DNA of 64,000 nucleotides from Serratia quinivorans (GTDB lineage: Bacteria; Pseudomonadota; Gammaproteobacteria; Enterobacterales; Enterobacteriaceae): NCBI GenBank assembly GCA_900457075.1, contig UGYN01000002.1, positions 3,782,001 through 3,846,000 on the forward strand, given 5' to 3'. The translations under genes and the position numbers were made by a program. This document shows, piece after piece, positions 28,771-36,600 of this stretch. How positions within the stretch are numbered: the first letter of the stretch is position 1; each line of letters begins with the position of its first letter. Under the pieces are notes generated by a model. The model was given only the letters and a program-made list of their open reading frames with translations, was not told the origin of the DNA and searched no databases.

Positions 28771-29894
28771 GCGACCAATTGCTCCATGATGCGCTGGTAC
28801 ATACGGCTCAGTAGTTGCAAATCGGCCGCGTGTACGCATTCGTTGACCTTATGGATCGTCGCGTTGACTGGCCCCAGCTCAACCACCTGCGCGCCCATCT
28901 GGGCGATAAAGCGGCCGTCTGAGGTGCCCCCGGTGGTCAGCAACTGCGGCGTCAGCTCAGAGTAGTGTTCGACGGCGTTAACCACCGCATCCACCAGCGC
29001 GCCACGTGCAGTCAGAAACGGCTGGCCCGACAGGCGCCATTCGATGCTGTAGTTCAACTGATGGCGCTCAAGCAGTTCCTCTACGCGCTGTTTGATCGTC
29101 GCGTCGGTCGATTCGGTACTAAAGCGGAAGTTGAATTGAACGAACATCTCGCCCGGGATCACGTTGTTGCTGCCGGTACCGGCCTGCACGTTAGCAATCT
29201 GCATGCTGGTCGGCGGGAAGAATTCATTGCCGCGATCCCACTCGATCGCCACCAGCTCATTGAGGGCCGGCATGGCGCGGTGCACCGGGTTATCCGCCAG
29301 ATGTGGATAGGCAACGTGGCCCTGAATGCCGTGAATGTGCAGGTTGGCGGTGATTGAGCCGCGACGCCCGTTCTTCACCACGTCGCCGACGCGTTCGGTA
29401 CTGGACGGCTCACCGACCAGGCAATAATCCAGGCGCTCATTGCGCGCCATCAGCGCTTCCACCACTTTCACCGTGCCATGGGTCGCGCTGGCTTCTTCAT
29501 CGGAGGTGATCAGGAATGCCAAACGGCCCTGATGATGCGGATTGGCCGCGACGAAACGTTCGGCCGCCACGACCATTGCCGCCAGCGAGCCTTTCATGTC
29601 TGCCGCGCCACGGCCATACAGCATGCCGTCGCGGATAGTCGGCTCAAACGGCGGGTTGTCCCAGCGTTTTTCGTCGCCGGTTGGCACGACGTCGGTGTGG
29701 CCGGCAAACGCCAGGGTTTGGCCTTCGCCACGCCAGGCCCAGAAATTCAGGGTATCGCCGAAAGGCATCGGCTCAACGGTAAAACCAATGGCCTCCAGAC
29801 GTTCAATCATCAGTGCCTGACAGCCTTCATCGTGCGGGCTGAGCGACGGGCGCTTGATCAACTGTTGAGCCAGTTCGATAACCGGGCAAGTCAT
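28767..29894 (-). CDS. dapE: Succinyl-diaminopimelate desuccinylase
   Basis: This 375-residue di-zinc M20 enzyme hydrolyses N-succinyl-LL-DAP to LL-DAP for lysine and peptidoglycan. The metal ligand His66 is in '[12 protein letters not shown]' with catalytic Asp68, '[11 protein letters not shown]' contains the bridging Asp, '[11 protein letters not shown]' the general-base Glu, and '[11 protein letters not shown]' and 'NATIHKVNE' the last ligands. It overlaps yffB upstream (stop/start overlap at 29891-29894) and the M15 gene downstream. Confidence 0.96.
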   Translation of the reverse strand: MTCPVIELAQQLIKRPSLSPHDEGCQALMIERLEAIGFTVEPMPFGDTLNFWAWRGEGQTLAFAGHTDVVPTGDEKRWDNPPFEPTIRDGMLYGRGAADMKGSLAAMVVAAERFVAANPHHQGRLAFLITSDEEASATHGTVKVVEALMARNERLDYCLVGEPSSTERVGDVVKNGRRGSITANLHIHGIQGHVAYPHLADNPVHRAMPALNELVAIEWDRGNEFFPPTSMQIANVQAGTGSNNVIPGEMFVQFNFRFSTESTDATIKQRVEELLERHQLNYSIEWRLSGQPFLTARGALVDAVVNAVEHYSELTPQLLTTGGTSDGRFIAQMGAQVVELGPVNATIHKVNECVHAADLQLLSRMYQRIMEQLVA

Positions 29895-30257
29895 GCTGCC
29901 ACCTCGGAAATAAATTGCTGGTAGCCTTCGGCGCTGAAGCCGAGCAGGGCGTGCCCGTTGCCGTCGTCCAGCAGTGGGCGTTTGATGATCGCCGGCTGTG
30001 CCAGCATCAACGCGATGGCCGCATCGGCATTGTTGCAGGCGGTGCGCTGCGCTTCATCCAGCTTGCGCCAGGTGGTACCGCGGGTATTGAGCAGCGGTTC
30101 CCAACCGAGACGTTCGACAAAGCCGCGCAGTTGCTGTTCGTCCAGCCCGTCGGCGCGGTAGTCGTGAAATTGATAAGCCACACCCTGTTCTTCCAGCCAG
30201 CGGCGTGCTTTTTTTGATGGTGTCACAATTTTTGATGCCGTACATGGTCAACGTCAT
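29891..30257 (-). CDS. yffB: Spx/ArsC-like protein YffB (one-base frameshift in a poly-A run)
   Basis: From ATG 30257 the frame reads '[16 protein letters not shown]' (redox Cys in a CxxS-like context) and then breaks at seven As (plus strand T7 30209-30215). With six As it continues 'ARRWLEEQG...FHDYRADGL', '[14 protein letters not shown]' and '[12 protein letters not shown]', giving about 121 residues against 118 in E. coli YffB. The family has a thioredoxin-like ArsC fold; YffB binds glutathione in published work and its role is unclear. It is coupled to dapE by overlap. A homopolymer sequencing error is the simplest explanation. Confidence 0.9.
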
Positions 30258-30486
30258 GGAGTAAGAACCTTCTCTGCAACCTGACACCGGCGCGTGGGGC
30301 CGGTGGTAAACCGCCGGTGGCGGTGAAATAAATGCCAGCGACCAGCATGCCGAAAAATGGCGGGGAGTTCCACCGTACAATGGTCTGAAAGACCGGGGAA
30401 AGCTGAAAAAATCCCGATCGCGTTTATTGCGGTGCTTTTTTGCTAATCTCAATGTGCTACTCAGTTACCCTACATAGAAGAAGACC

Positions 30487-30912
30487 ATGGAAAATTACCG
30501 AATTGAAGTTACCGAAAGCGGCATTGACGAAATAGAAGCGCTGATTGCAGAAGGGCTGAATCAATATAACGATGAAGTTACCGGCACCAACGATCGTCGC
30601 CCGTTGGCGGTGGTGGTGAGAGACCCGAACAGCGGCGAGATGCTGGGCGGGATTAGCGGGCGTTCATCGTTGGGCATGCTGTTTGTCGATCTGTTTCATC
30701 TGCCAAAATCGCTGCGTGGCTCAGGATTGGGCAGTGAGTTGCTGCGTCGTTTCGAATTGGAAGGGCGGCGCAGGGGCTGCGTTTCCGCGGTGTTGTACAC
30801 CATCAGCTTTCAGGCACCAAAGTTTTATGAGTTGAACGGCTGGACGCGCTTTGGTGAGGTGCCCTGTCTGCCGGCAGGCACCAGCCGAGTCTTTATGATG
30901 AAGACGCTGTAG
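30487..30912 (+). CDS. GNAT-family N-acetyltransferase
   Basis: The protein has 141 residues with a complete GNAT fold: 'LAVVVRDPNSGEMLGGISG' (beta2-beta4), 'FVDLFHLPKSLRGSGLGSEL' containing the acetyl-CoA pyrophosphate loop RGSGLG, and 'TISFQAPKFYELNGW', the usual motif B. Acceptor unknown. AGAAGAAG precedes the ATG. It is a single gene whose 3' end faces another GNAT gene. Confidence 0.82.
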   Translation: MENYRIEVTESGIDEIEALIAEGLNQYNDEVTGTNDRRPLAVVVRDPNSGEMLGGISGRSSLGMLFVDLFHLPKSLRGSGLGSELLRRFELEGRRRGCVSAVLYTISFQAPKFYELNGWTRFGEVPCLPAGTSRVFMMKTL

Positions 30913-30918
30913 ATGACT

Positions 30919-30940
30919 GGCCGGAAATTATTCTCCGGCC
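30919..30940. terminator. Bidirectional hairpin between two convergent GNAT genes
   Basis: GGCCGGA / TCCGGCC stem with an eight-base AT-rich loop, sitting between the two stop codons. Confidence 0.65.
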
Positions 30941-31533
30941 TTAAGTAATTTATAACTCAGGCTTTTTTTCACCATCGGCCATTCGTGGTCGATGATGGAA
31001 AAAACTACCGTATCTCGATAGCTGCCATCCGCATTTTTCTGGTGATTCCTCAGTACGCCGTCTTGCTTGGCCCCCAGGCGCGCGATAGCTGCTCTGGAAA
31101 CGTGATTATGCCAATGGGTGCGAAACTCAACGGCAATCACCGCGAGAGATTCAAACAGATAACCGAGTAGCAACAGTTTGCATTCGGTGTTGACGGCGGT
31201 TTTCTGATGGCTTTTGGCATACCAGGTATAGCCAATTTCAACACGACGATTTTGCCCGTCAGCATGACAAACCCGGGTGGTTCCGATGATTTTTTGCGTG
31301 GCGTTGTGGACAACAGCGAACGGCAATGCCCGCCCGGCAAGCTGTTCACTTAAAGCCAGGTCGATATAGTCTTCCACGCTGTCTTCAGTGGGCACCGAAG
31401 TAAACCAAAGTTCCCAGAGGCTCCCGTCTGTAGCCGCTTCAACCAGCTGTGGCGCATGTTTTTTACGTAGCGGAATAAGGCTGATACTTTCGCTTTTCAG
31501 TTCGGTTTCTACCAGCCAGGATGAGTCAGACAT
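30928..31533 (-). CDS. GNAT acetyltransferase of the RimJ/RimL-like group
   Basis: The 201-residue protein starts 'SLIPLRKKHAPQLVEAATDG', then has a substrate-loop region 'WFTSVPTEDSVEDYI', 'RVEIGYTWYAKSHQKTAVN' and 'HNHVSRAAIARLGAKQDGVL'. These segments are characteristic of RimJ/RimL-like proteins annotated as GNAT (acetyl-CoA loop about 120-130). The target could be a protein N-terminus or an amino compound; nothing local defines it. It ends 18 bp inside the hairpin region shared with the upstream convergent gene. Confidence 0.8.
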   Translation of the reverse strand: MSDSSWLVETELKSESISLIPLRKKHAPQLVEAATDGSLWELWFTSVPTEDSVEDYIDLALSEQLAGRALPFAVVHNATQKIIGTTRVCHADGQNRRVEIGYTWYAKSHQKTAVNTECKLLLLGYLFESLAVIAVEFRTHWHNHVSRAAIARLGAKQDGVLRNHQKNADGSYRDTVVFSIIDHEWPMVKKSLSYKLLKAGE

Positions 31534-31557
31534 ATTTTGCAGGTTCCCTTGTTGGAT

Positions 31558-31878
31558 TCACTTTTCGCCCTGAGCCTGGGACCAATGTTTCATTTCTTCG
31601 CTGATAAAATAATTGACCAGGTCGCGATACATTTTTTCTATCACCTCCGGACTTAAACCTTGCTCATCGGCCCAGACTCGTCTTTGCAACAGCATGGCCT
31701 CAAAGCGCTCTTTGGCGCGCACCGTATCGGGGCTGGTCTTGAATTTGGCTGCCGCCTGTACGTAGGCGAAGCGCCGGGCGATCAGCTTAATGATGTTTTC
31801 ATCCATCATGTCTATTTCAGCGCGAATATCATTCATGTCCGCACAGTCCTGCGGAGACAGCCGATTTTTAATGTGCAA
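31558..31878 (-). CDS. Chorismate mutase type II / isochorismate lyase (PchB-like) family protein
   Basis: The 106-residue all-helical protein has the AroQ pattern: 'CADMNDIRAEIDMMDENIIK', 'LIARRFAYVQAAAKFK', the loop 'DTVRAKERFEAML' and 'DLVNYFISEEMKHW'. The conserved Arg and Lys residues of the active site (Arg in 'DIRAEID', Arg in 'ARRFAY', Lys in 'AKFK', Arg in 'VRAKER') are present. PchB-like proteins either rearrange chorismate or split isochorismate to salicylate; sequence alone does not decide. It lies in a minus-strand run with GNAT and TPR genes and a few kb from siderophore receptors. Confidence 0.75.
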   Translation of the reverse strand: MHIKNRLSPQDCADMNDIRAEIDMMDENIIKLIARRFAYVQAAAKFKTSPDTVRAKERFEAMLLQRRVWADEQGLSPEVIEKMYRDLVNYFISEEMKHWSQAQGEK

Positions 31879-31901
31879 TGGGGAATTCCTTTAAGGTTTT
31901 T

Positions 31902-32333
31902 TCAGCGGACATAACCATTGTGCTGCAGGCGTTCCAAAGCCGCGCTATCGGCATAGACCATGCCGGTGGTCAGCTCACGGAAGTGATACTTTTTGTAGAA
32001 CTCCAGCTTGTCGGGTACCGAGTAGATAAACACTTTGCCGAGCGGGGCCAGATCCTGCATCACCCGATCCATCAATTGTCGTCCCAATCCCCGCCCCTGA
32101 AAATCCGGATGCAGGGCTACGTCGGCCAGATAGGCCACCGAAGTCATGTCGCTAATGGCGTGGGCGGTGGCGATCATTCGGCCATCCAGGTAGCCCCAGT
32201 AGCAAAATTGGCTGTGCTGATAAACGCGCTGCAATACCTGCGGATCGCGCTGGCCCAATCCGGCGGTTTCCAGTAGCCCGGCCAACTGCAGCCAGTCGAC
32301 GTCGTAGCGGCTCGGGTCAGTCACTATTTCCAT
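31902..32333 (-). CDS. GNAT-family N-acetyltransferase
   Basis: The protein has 143 residues: 'YLADVALHPDFQGRGLGRQL' gives the canonical Q/RxxGxG acetyl-CoA loop (QGRGLG, about 83-88), and 'PDKLEFYKKYHFRELTTGMV' is the usual C-terminal motif. This resembles the YjcF/aralkylamine-acetyltransferase-like group found in many enterobacteria; the acceptor is unknown. It starts 12 bp from the TPR gene stop, so the two are likely cotranscribed. Confidence 0.82.
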   Translation of the reverse strand: MEIVTDPSRYDVDWLQLAGLLETAGLGQRDPQVLQRVYQHSQFCYWGYLDGRMIATAHAISDMTSVAYLADVALHPDFQGRGLGRQLMDRVMQDLAPLGKVFIYSVPDKLEFYKKYHFRELTTGMVYADSAALERLQHNGYVR

Positions 32334-32344
32334 ATCAGCCTCAC

Positions 32345-32827
32345 TTAGCCAATCCTATCCAGATCGGCGGCGTATTGACGGATCGCACGCTGGTAACTGC
32401 TGATGTAGCTATGCGAGGAAGTTTCCGCCAGCAGCAACAGTAAATCTGCGACCGCCTGTTTGGTTTCACCCAGGTTATACAGCGTCATGGCGCGGAACAG
32501 CGTGAGTTCTTTGGCCTGCGGGAACTCGCTCAATCCGTCGTCGAAGGCGGCCAGCGACTGTTGGTACAGGCCTAGCGCCCGGTAGGTACTGCCCAGGCCA
32601 AGCCAGGCTTCCTGCCGCTGCGTCGCCGGCAAATTGCGCGCCAGTGCCGCGAGGTAGCAGGGAATGGCCTGCTGCTCAAACCCCTGTACGTCGTACAGGC
32701 AAGCCAATTGGTAGTGCAGCCCGGCGGCTTCCGGTTGTTGCAGTAACTGTTGTTGCGCCAGTTCGGTCGCTTCCTGATAGCGGCCCAACTCTTTCAATTG
32801 TTCGATGGTCAGCGTAGGAGACATCAT
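32345..32827 (-). CDS. Tetratricopeptide-repeat protein
   Basis: The 160-residue soluble protein has about four TPR-like helical hairpins ('GRYQEATELAQQQL', 'LHYQLACLYDVQGFEQQAIP', 'WLGLGSTYRALGLYQQSLAA', 'LFRAMTLYNLGETKQAVADL'). No signal peptide or catalytic motif is visible, so a protein-interaction role is likely. First gene of the minus-strand group that continues with two GNATs and the chorismate-mutase family gene. Confidence 0.75.
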   Translation of the reverse strand: MMSPTLTIEQLKELGRYQEATELAQQQLLQQPEAAGLHYQLACLYDVQGFEQQAIPCYLAALARNLPATQRQEAWLGLGSTYRALGLYQQSLAAFDDGLSEFPQAKELTLFRAMTLYNLGETKQAVADLLLLLAETSSHSYISSYQRAIRQYAADLDRIG

Positions 32828-32917
32828 ATGGCCTTGGGTGAGTAAGGTTTTTGTATCTTTTGCACGCTACTACGGAAGAATTCATCGCACAAGGGCTAAG
32901 GCATTACAGAGGGAAGG

Positions 32918-32940
32918 TTGGCCCCGCGATCCGGGGCCAG
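32918..32940. terminator. Hairpin downstream of the FhuE-like receptor gene
   Basis: GGCCCC / GGGGCC stem (32920-32925, 32933-32938) just after the receptor stop codon at 32956 on the minus strand. Confidence 0.6.
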
Positions 32941-32955
32941 TTTTACTGCGGATGA

Positions 32956-35139
32956 TCAGAACTCGTGTTTGAGCGTAAGCATGAAGTTACGCGGTTCGCC
33001 ATAGTTACGGGTACTGTAGAAATTAACCTGCGAGTAGTATTTCTGGTCGAAAACGTTGTTCAGGTTAAGTTGCACCGAGGTTTGCGGCGTTAGCCTGTAG
33101 CGTGCCATTGCATCGACCAGGACATAAGATCCTTGCTCGGCTTTGCGCTGCACCATTTCACCGTTATCGGCCCCGCTAACGTTGGCGTAAACCTTGCTCT
33201 GCCAGCGTGCGCCGCCGCCCAGCGTCAGGTCGCGCAAGGCACCCGTCAGTTGGTAGGTGGTGAACAGGTTGATGCGCGTGCGCGGCTGCTCGGTGTTGAG
33301 ATCAACCTTATCCTTGTCCTTCAACGAGAAGTGCGTGATGCCAAACTGCGCGTTCCAGCCCTGGGCCAGCTCACCGTTCAGTTCGAACTCGATGCCCTTG
33401 CTGGTGGCACCCTGGCTCTCATGATAGGTCTGCTGTAGCCAGTCCAGATTGGCGGTGTCTTCGTCCAGCACGCCCAGGTTGTCCTGCGTGATGCGGAATG
33501 CCGACAGCGACAGGTTGAGCCGGTCATTGAGCAACGCGGCTTTGATACCCACCTCTTTGTTCACCCCTTCGATTGGTGCCAGATAGTGGCCACTGCTGTC
33601 GAGCAGGTTCTGATCCTTGAAGATGTCGGTGTAGCTGGCATAGGCAGAGACCTGATCGGTCAGCTTATAAACCGTGCCGATGAACGGCGTGACCTTGTTT
33701 GCGGTGGTGGTCGTGGTGTTTTTAAAGCTGTTGAAGCGGGCACCGAGCACCAGATCCAGACGGTCGGTTAGCGAAAAGTCAGCGCTGCTGTAGAAGCCGA
33801 TTTGCCGCGTGCGGTAATCCATCTGTGGCATTTTGTCCGACCACTCGGGTTCACCCAGGCCACCGTTCCAGTCCAGTAAGCTGCCGCTAAACAATTGTGA
33901 GGCGCTGGCACTACGATAGGTGCTGTAACTGTGCTGCCAGGCGGAAGAACTGCCCACCACAAATTTGTGGTTGCGGCCCAGCAGGCTGAAATCACCGTTC
34001 AGTTTCAGGTCGACCGCATGTTGATCGCGGTAACCCTCATAACGCCCGGCATAAGGGCTTGAAGGTTCCACCGCCCAGGTATCGGGATCAATCAGCCCAC
34101 CAAGACTCATCGCCATTTTGGCATCGAAAGCCTGACGGCTATGGGTGTAGTTAGCCACGCCTTTCCAGTCGTTATCGAACTGGTGCTCCAGCGTCGCGAA
34201 CTGGGTGCTGAGCGTGGTATCCCAGCTCGACCAGTCAGAAGCGCCGCTGTAGTGGCGATCCCAATTGATCTCGCTGCCGTCGCTGAACCAGCCGGTCGGC
34301 AGGGCACCGCCCCAGGTGGAGGCTTTAGGCCGGTTCTGCTGATAATCCGCGCCCAGGCGCAGCAACGTATCGCTGCTCAGATCGGCTTCCAGCGTGCCAT
34401 AGATTGTGCCTTTACGTTCCTGATGCCTGTCCATAAACGAGTGGCTGCGTTCGCCGGCGGCCGCGACGCGTACCCGGACGGTGCCTTCGTCGTTGAGCGG
34501 TGTGCCGACATCGACCGTGGTGCGGTAGTGATCCCAGGAACCGGCGGAGAGTTCGACGCGGGCAAAAGGTGAAAGGCTGGAGGCTTTCTTCCTCACCAGG
34601 TTGATGGCCGCCCCCGGATTACCGACGCCGTTCAGCAAACCGGCGGCACCCCTGACGATTTCGACATGATCGAGGGTGATCGAGTCAATTTCTGACTCAC
34701 CGCCGGAATAGCCGGAATCAAAGAAGGTGGGCACGCCGTCGTATTGATAATTATCGACGCTAAAACCGCGGTAATTGAACGAGGAGCGTTCGCTATCGTA
34801 GTTGCTCTCACTGACGCCGGTGGACCAGCGCAGAATATCCTTCAGCGAATAAGCGTTGATATCGTCAATTTGCTGGCGGGTGATGACCGAAACCGACTGC
34901 GGCGTATCCTTGATGCTCAGCGGCAAGCCGGTCGCGGTGGTCATCTGGCTGGTGGTGTAGGAGCCGGTGTTCTCGGTGCTGCCGTCATCGCTGAACGGCG
35001 AAGCGACCACCTCCAGGGTTTCTTCTTTCTGTGGGCGGGGAGCCTGCTCGGCCCCCGTAGCCTGCGCCACCATCACCGGCAGGCACAGCAGTGCGCCACC
35101 GGAGAGGCGAATCATAAAACTCGTCATTACCTGCCTCAT
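32956..35139 (-). CDS. TonB-dependent siderophore receptor, FhuE/FpvA-like
   Basis: The protein has 727 residues: a signal peptide (cut near 'VAQATGA'), a TonB box around 'EETLEVVAS', a plug domain with 'DTPQSVSVITRQQIDD', 'FNYRGFSVDNYQYDGVP' and 'VEIVRGAAGLLNGVGNPGAA', then a 22-strand barrel ending in the assembly signal 'LTLKHEF' (terminal Phe). The layout parallels E. coli FhuE (coprogen/ferrioxamine/hydroxamate receptor). It is the second gene of a unit with the YncE-like gene (ATG overlaps its stop codon); an alternative ATG at 35127 has a better-placed AGG. Expression is probably under the Fur box upstream of the YncE-like gene. Confidence 0.85.
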   Translation of the reverse strand: MRQVMTSFMIRLSGGALLCLPVMVAQATGAEQAPRPQKEETLEVVASPFSDDGSTENTGSYTTSQMTTATGLPLSIKDTPQSVSVITRQQIDDINAYSLKDILRWSTGVSESNYDSERSSFNYRGFSVDNYQYDGVPTFFDSGYSGGESEIDSITLDHVEIVRGAAGLLNGVGNPGAAINLVRKKASSLSPFARVELSAGSWDHYRTTVDVGTPLNDEGTVRVRVAAAGERSHSFMDRHQERKGTIYGTLEADLSSDTLLRLGADYQQNRPKASTWGGALPTGWFSDGSEINWDRHYSGASDWSSWDTTLSTQFATLEHQFDNDWKGVANYTHSRQAFDAKMAMSLGGLIDPDTWAVEPSSPYAGRYEGYRDQHAVDLKLNGDFSLLGRNHKFVVGSSSAWQHSYSTYRSASASQLFSGSLLDWNGGLGEPEWSDKMPQMDYRTRQIGFYSSADFSLTDRLDLVLGARFNSFKNTTTTTANKVTPFIGTVYKLTDQVSAYASYTDIFKDQNLLDSSGHYLAPIEGVNKEVGIKAALLNDRLNLSLSAFRITQDNLGVLDEDTANLDWLQQTYHESQGATSKGIEFELNGELAQGWNAQFGITHFSLKDKDKVDLNTEQPRTRINLFTTYQLTGALRDLTLGGGARWQSKVYANVSGADNGEMVQRKAEQGSYVLVDAMARYRLTPQTSVQLNLNNVFDQKYYSQVNFYSTRNYGEPRNFMLTLKHEF

Positions 35140-36206
35140 AGTTCGCCGAGATTAATCTTGAGCAGGTAATCCTGCTTTTTCTCCATCTCTTCCTTGGACT
35201 GCTTGATGCTGGCAAAGAGGGTATTGCCGTCCGCAGAAAGGGCCAGGCTGTTAGGCAGTGCGGTGGTGAGGATGCTGTTTTTGACCTGGTAGCTGTTGCT
35301 GTCCACGATGCTGATGCGTTTGGCCTCGCGGTGCGAGATGTAGATTTCGCTGCGTGCCGGGTTGAACAGCACGGCCAGAGAGTTGATCACCTCAATCTGG
35401 TGCAGGATTTTGCCGCTGTTGATATCGACAACCAGCACCTTCGGCAGGTCAGGATCGGTGAGGAAGACACGGCCGGTTTTGCTGTCCAGGCTGATATTCA
35501 AGAAGAAGTGTTTTTTAGTGGGTTCCACCACCAGACGCTTGAGGATTTTGTGGCTGGTGGCGTCCAGGGTAATCAGTTCACCGCCGCCGTTAACGCAGTA
35601 GATATGGCCACGTTCGGTGTCCAGAGCAAGACCGGTAGGGTATTCCCCAACGTCGCTGATGGTGGCAATTTTTTCCCGTTTGGCGGTATCGATCACCCAC
35701 AGTACGCCTTTCTTCGAAGTACCAGAGACATACAAACGCTGATTTTTCTTATCGAGCACCATTTCACGCGTCGGGACGAATTGGTCTTCTTTCATGCTTT
35801 CACTGAGCTGGACGGTAGCGAGTTCTTTACCGCTCTGGGTATCGATCATCGTTACTGAACCATCCACGGTGTTGCCGATGTACAAGACATGGCGTTCTTC
35901 ATCCAGCGCGGTGGCGAAGGCGCGGCGTTGGGTAACGATCTTCCCCTCGGTGGCCAGCGTGGCCGGATTGATGCGGTAGACAATGCCGCTGTTTTTATCT
36001 TTGGCGAATGAAGGGGTAGAGGCGGCAAACAGGCTGTTGTTTTGGCCATCAAATGCCAGCTCATACAGGCCGTATCCTACCGGTTTGGTTTGGAAATGGC
36101 TTTCTGGCAGCTCAGCCGCCAGCGTTGAGCAAGACAGCAGCAGCATGGCGGAGGTCAGGGTGCTGAAAGAGAAACCTTTGCCTGGGGTGAACAGGGATAA
36201 TTTCAT
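35136..36206 (-). CDS. YncE-family periplasmic seven-bladed beta-propeller protein
   Basis: The 356-residue protein from ATG 36206 (AGGA 6 nt upstream; another in-frame ATG lies 6 nt earlier) has a signal peptide ending near 'STLAAELP' and repeating YVTN-type blades ('GIVYRINPATLA', 'GSVTMIDTQSGKELATVQLS', 'GVLWVIDTAKREKIATI', 'KVLVVDINSGKILHQIEV'). E. coli yncE is Fur-regulated and lies next to the TonB receptor gene yncD; here too it is followed by a receptor gene, translationally coupled. The role is unknown; suggested to assist iron or substrate handling in the periplasm. Confidence 0.85.
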   Translation of the reverse strand: MKLSLFTPGKGFSFSTLTSAMLLLSCSTLAAELPESHFQTKPVGYGLYELAFDGQNNSLFAASTPSFAKDKNSGIVYRINPATLATEGKIVTQRRAFATALDEERHVLYIGNTVDGSVTMIDTQSGKELATVQLSESMKEDQFVPTREMVLDKKNQRLYVSGTSKKGVLWVIDTAKREKIATISDVGEYPTGLALDTERGHIYCVNGGGELITLDATSHKILKRLVVEPTKKHFFLNISLDSKTGRVFLTDPDLPKVLVVDINSGKILHQIEVINSLAVLFNPARSEIYISHREAKRISIVDSNSYQVKNSILTTALPNSLALSADGNTLFASIKQSKEEMEKKQDYLLKINLGEL

Positions 36207-36245
36207 ATACATTCCTTTACATCAGTTTACGATTCAAGGATGCTA

Positions 36246-36274
36246 ATGATATTGATAATTAATATCAATATCAT
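36246..36274. promoter_or_regulatory. Fur box controlling the YncE-like/receptor operon
   Basis: Eleven-base inverted repeat ATGATATTGAT / ATCAATATCAT separated by 7 bp, containing overlapping copies of the GATAAT-type Fur hexamers. It lies 34 bp upstream of the YncE-like start, in a very AT-rich stretch, and could also affect the divergent receptor. Confidence 0.8.
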
Positions 36275-36390
36275 TTAATTAATCATACAGTGATAGTTGT
36301 ATTTGTATTTGAAATATAAGTAATTTATTCGTTTGCCCTTATAAATTAGGCTTGTTAAGCGATCTTGTTTCCCGTTTGTTTAATGAATGT

Positions 36391-36403
36391 AATGATTTTC
36401 ATT
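36391..36403. promoter_or_regulatory. Second Fur-box-like palindrome in the divergent iron promoter region
   Basis: AATGATTTTCATT (arms AATGA/TCATT) lies about 200 bp before the catecholate receptor ATG. Core hexamers agree with the Fur consensus. The remainder of the 36207-36600 gap has no convincing ORF; it is AT-rich promoter DNA. Confidence 0.55.
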
Positions 36404-36600
36404 TCGTTTTAAGGCGGGGAAATATCCGCTATATTCGCCGCCAACTGTTAAGAAGTGTAAATAAAAATACTATCAACAGGGGTTATCCGGTGATGTGCGC
36501 AGTGGGCAGGTATTGGCCACTCACTTCTTGTTACGCCGCCGTTTTTGGATGCTTTGCGGGCTACAACACCAATCGGAAACAGGTTTTATTAGGAATAGTT

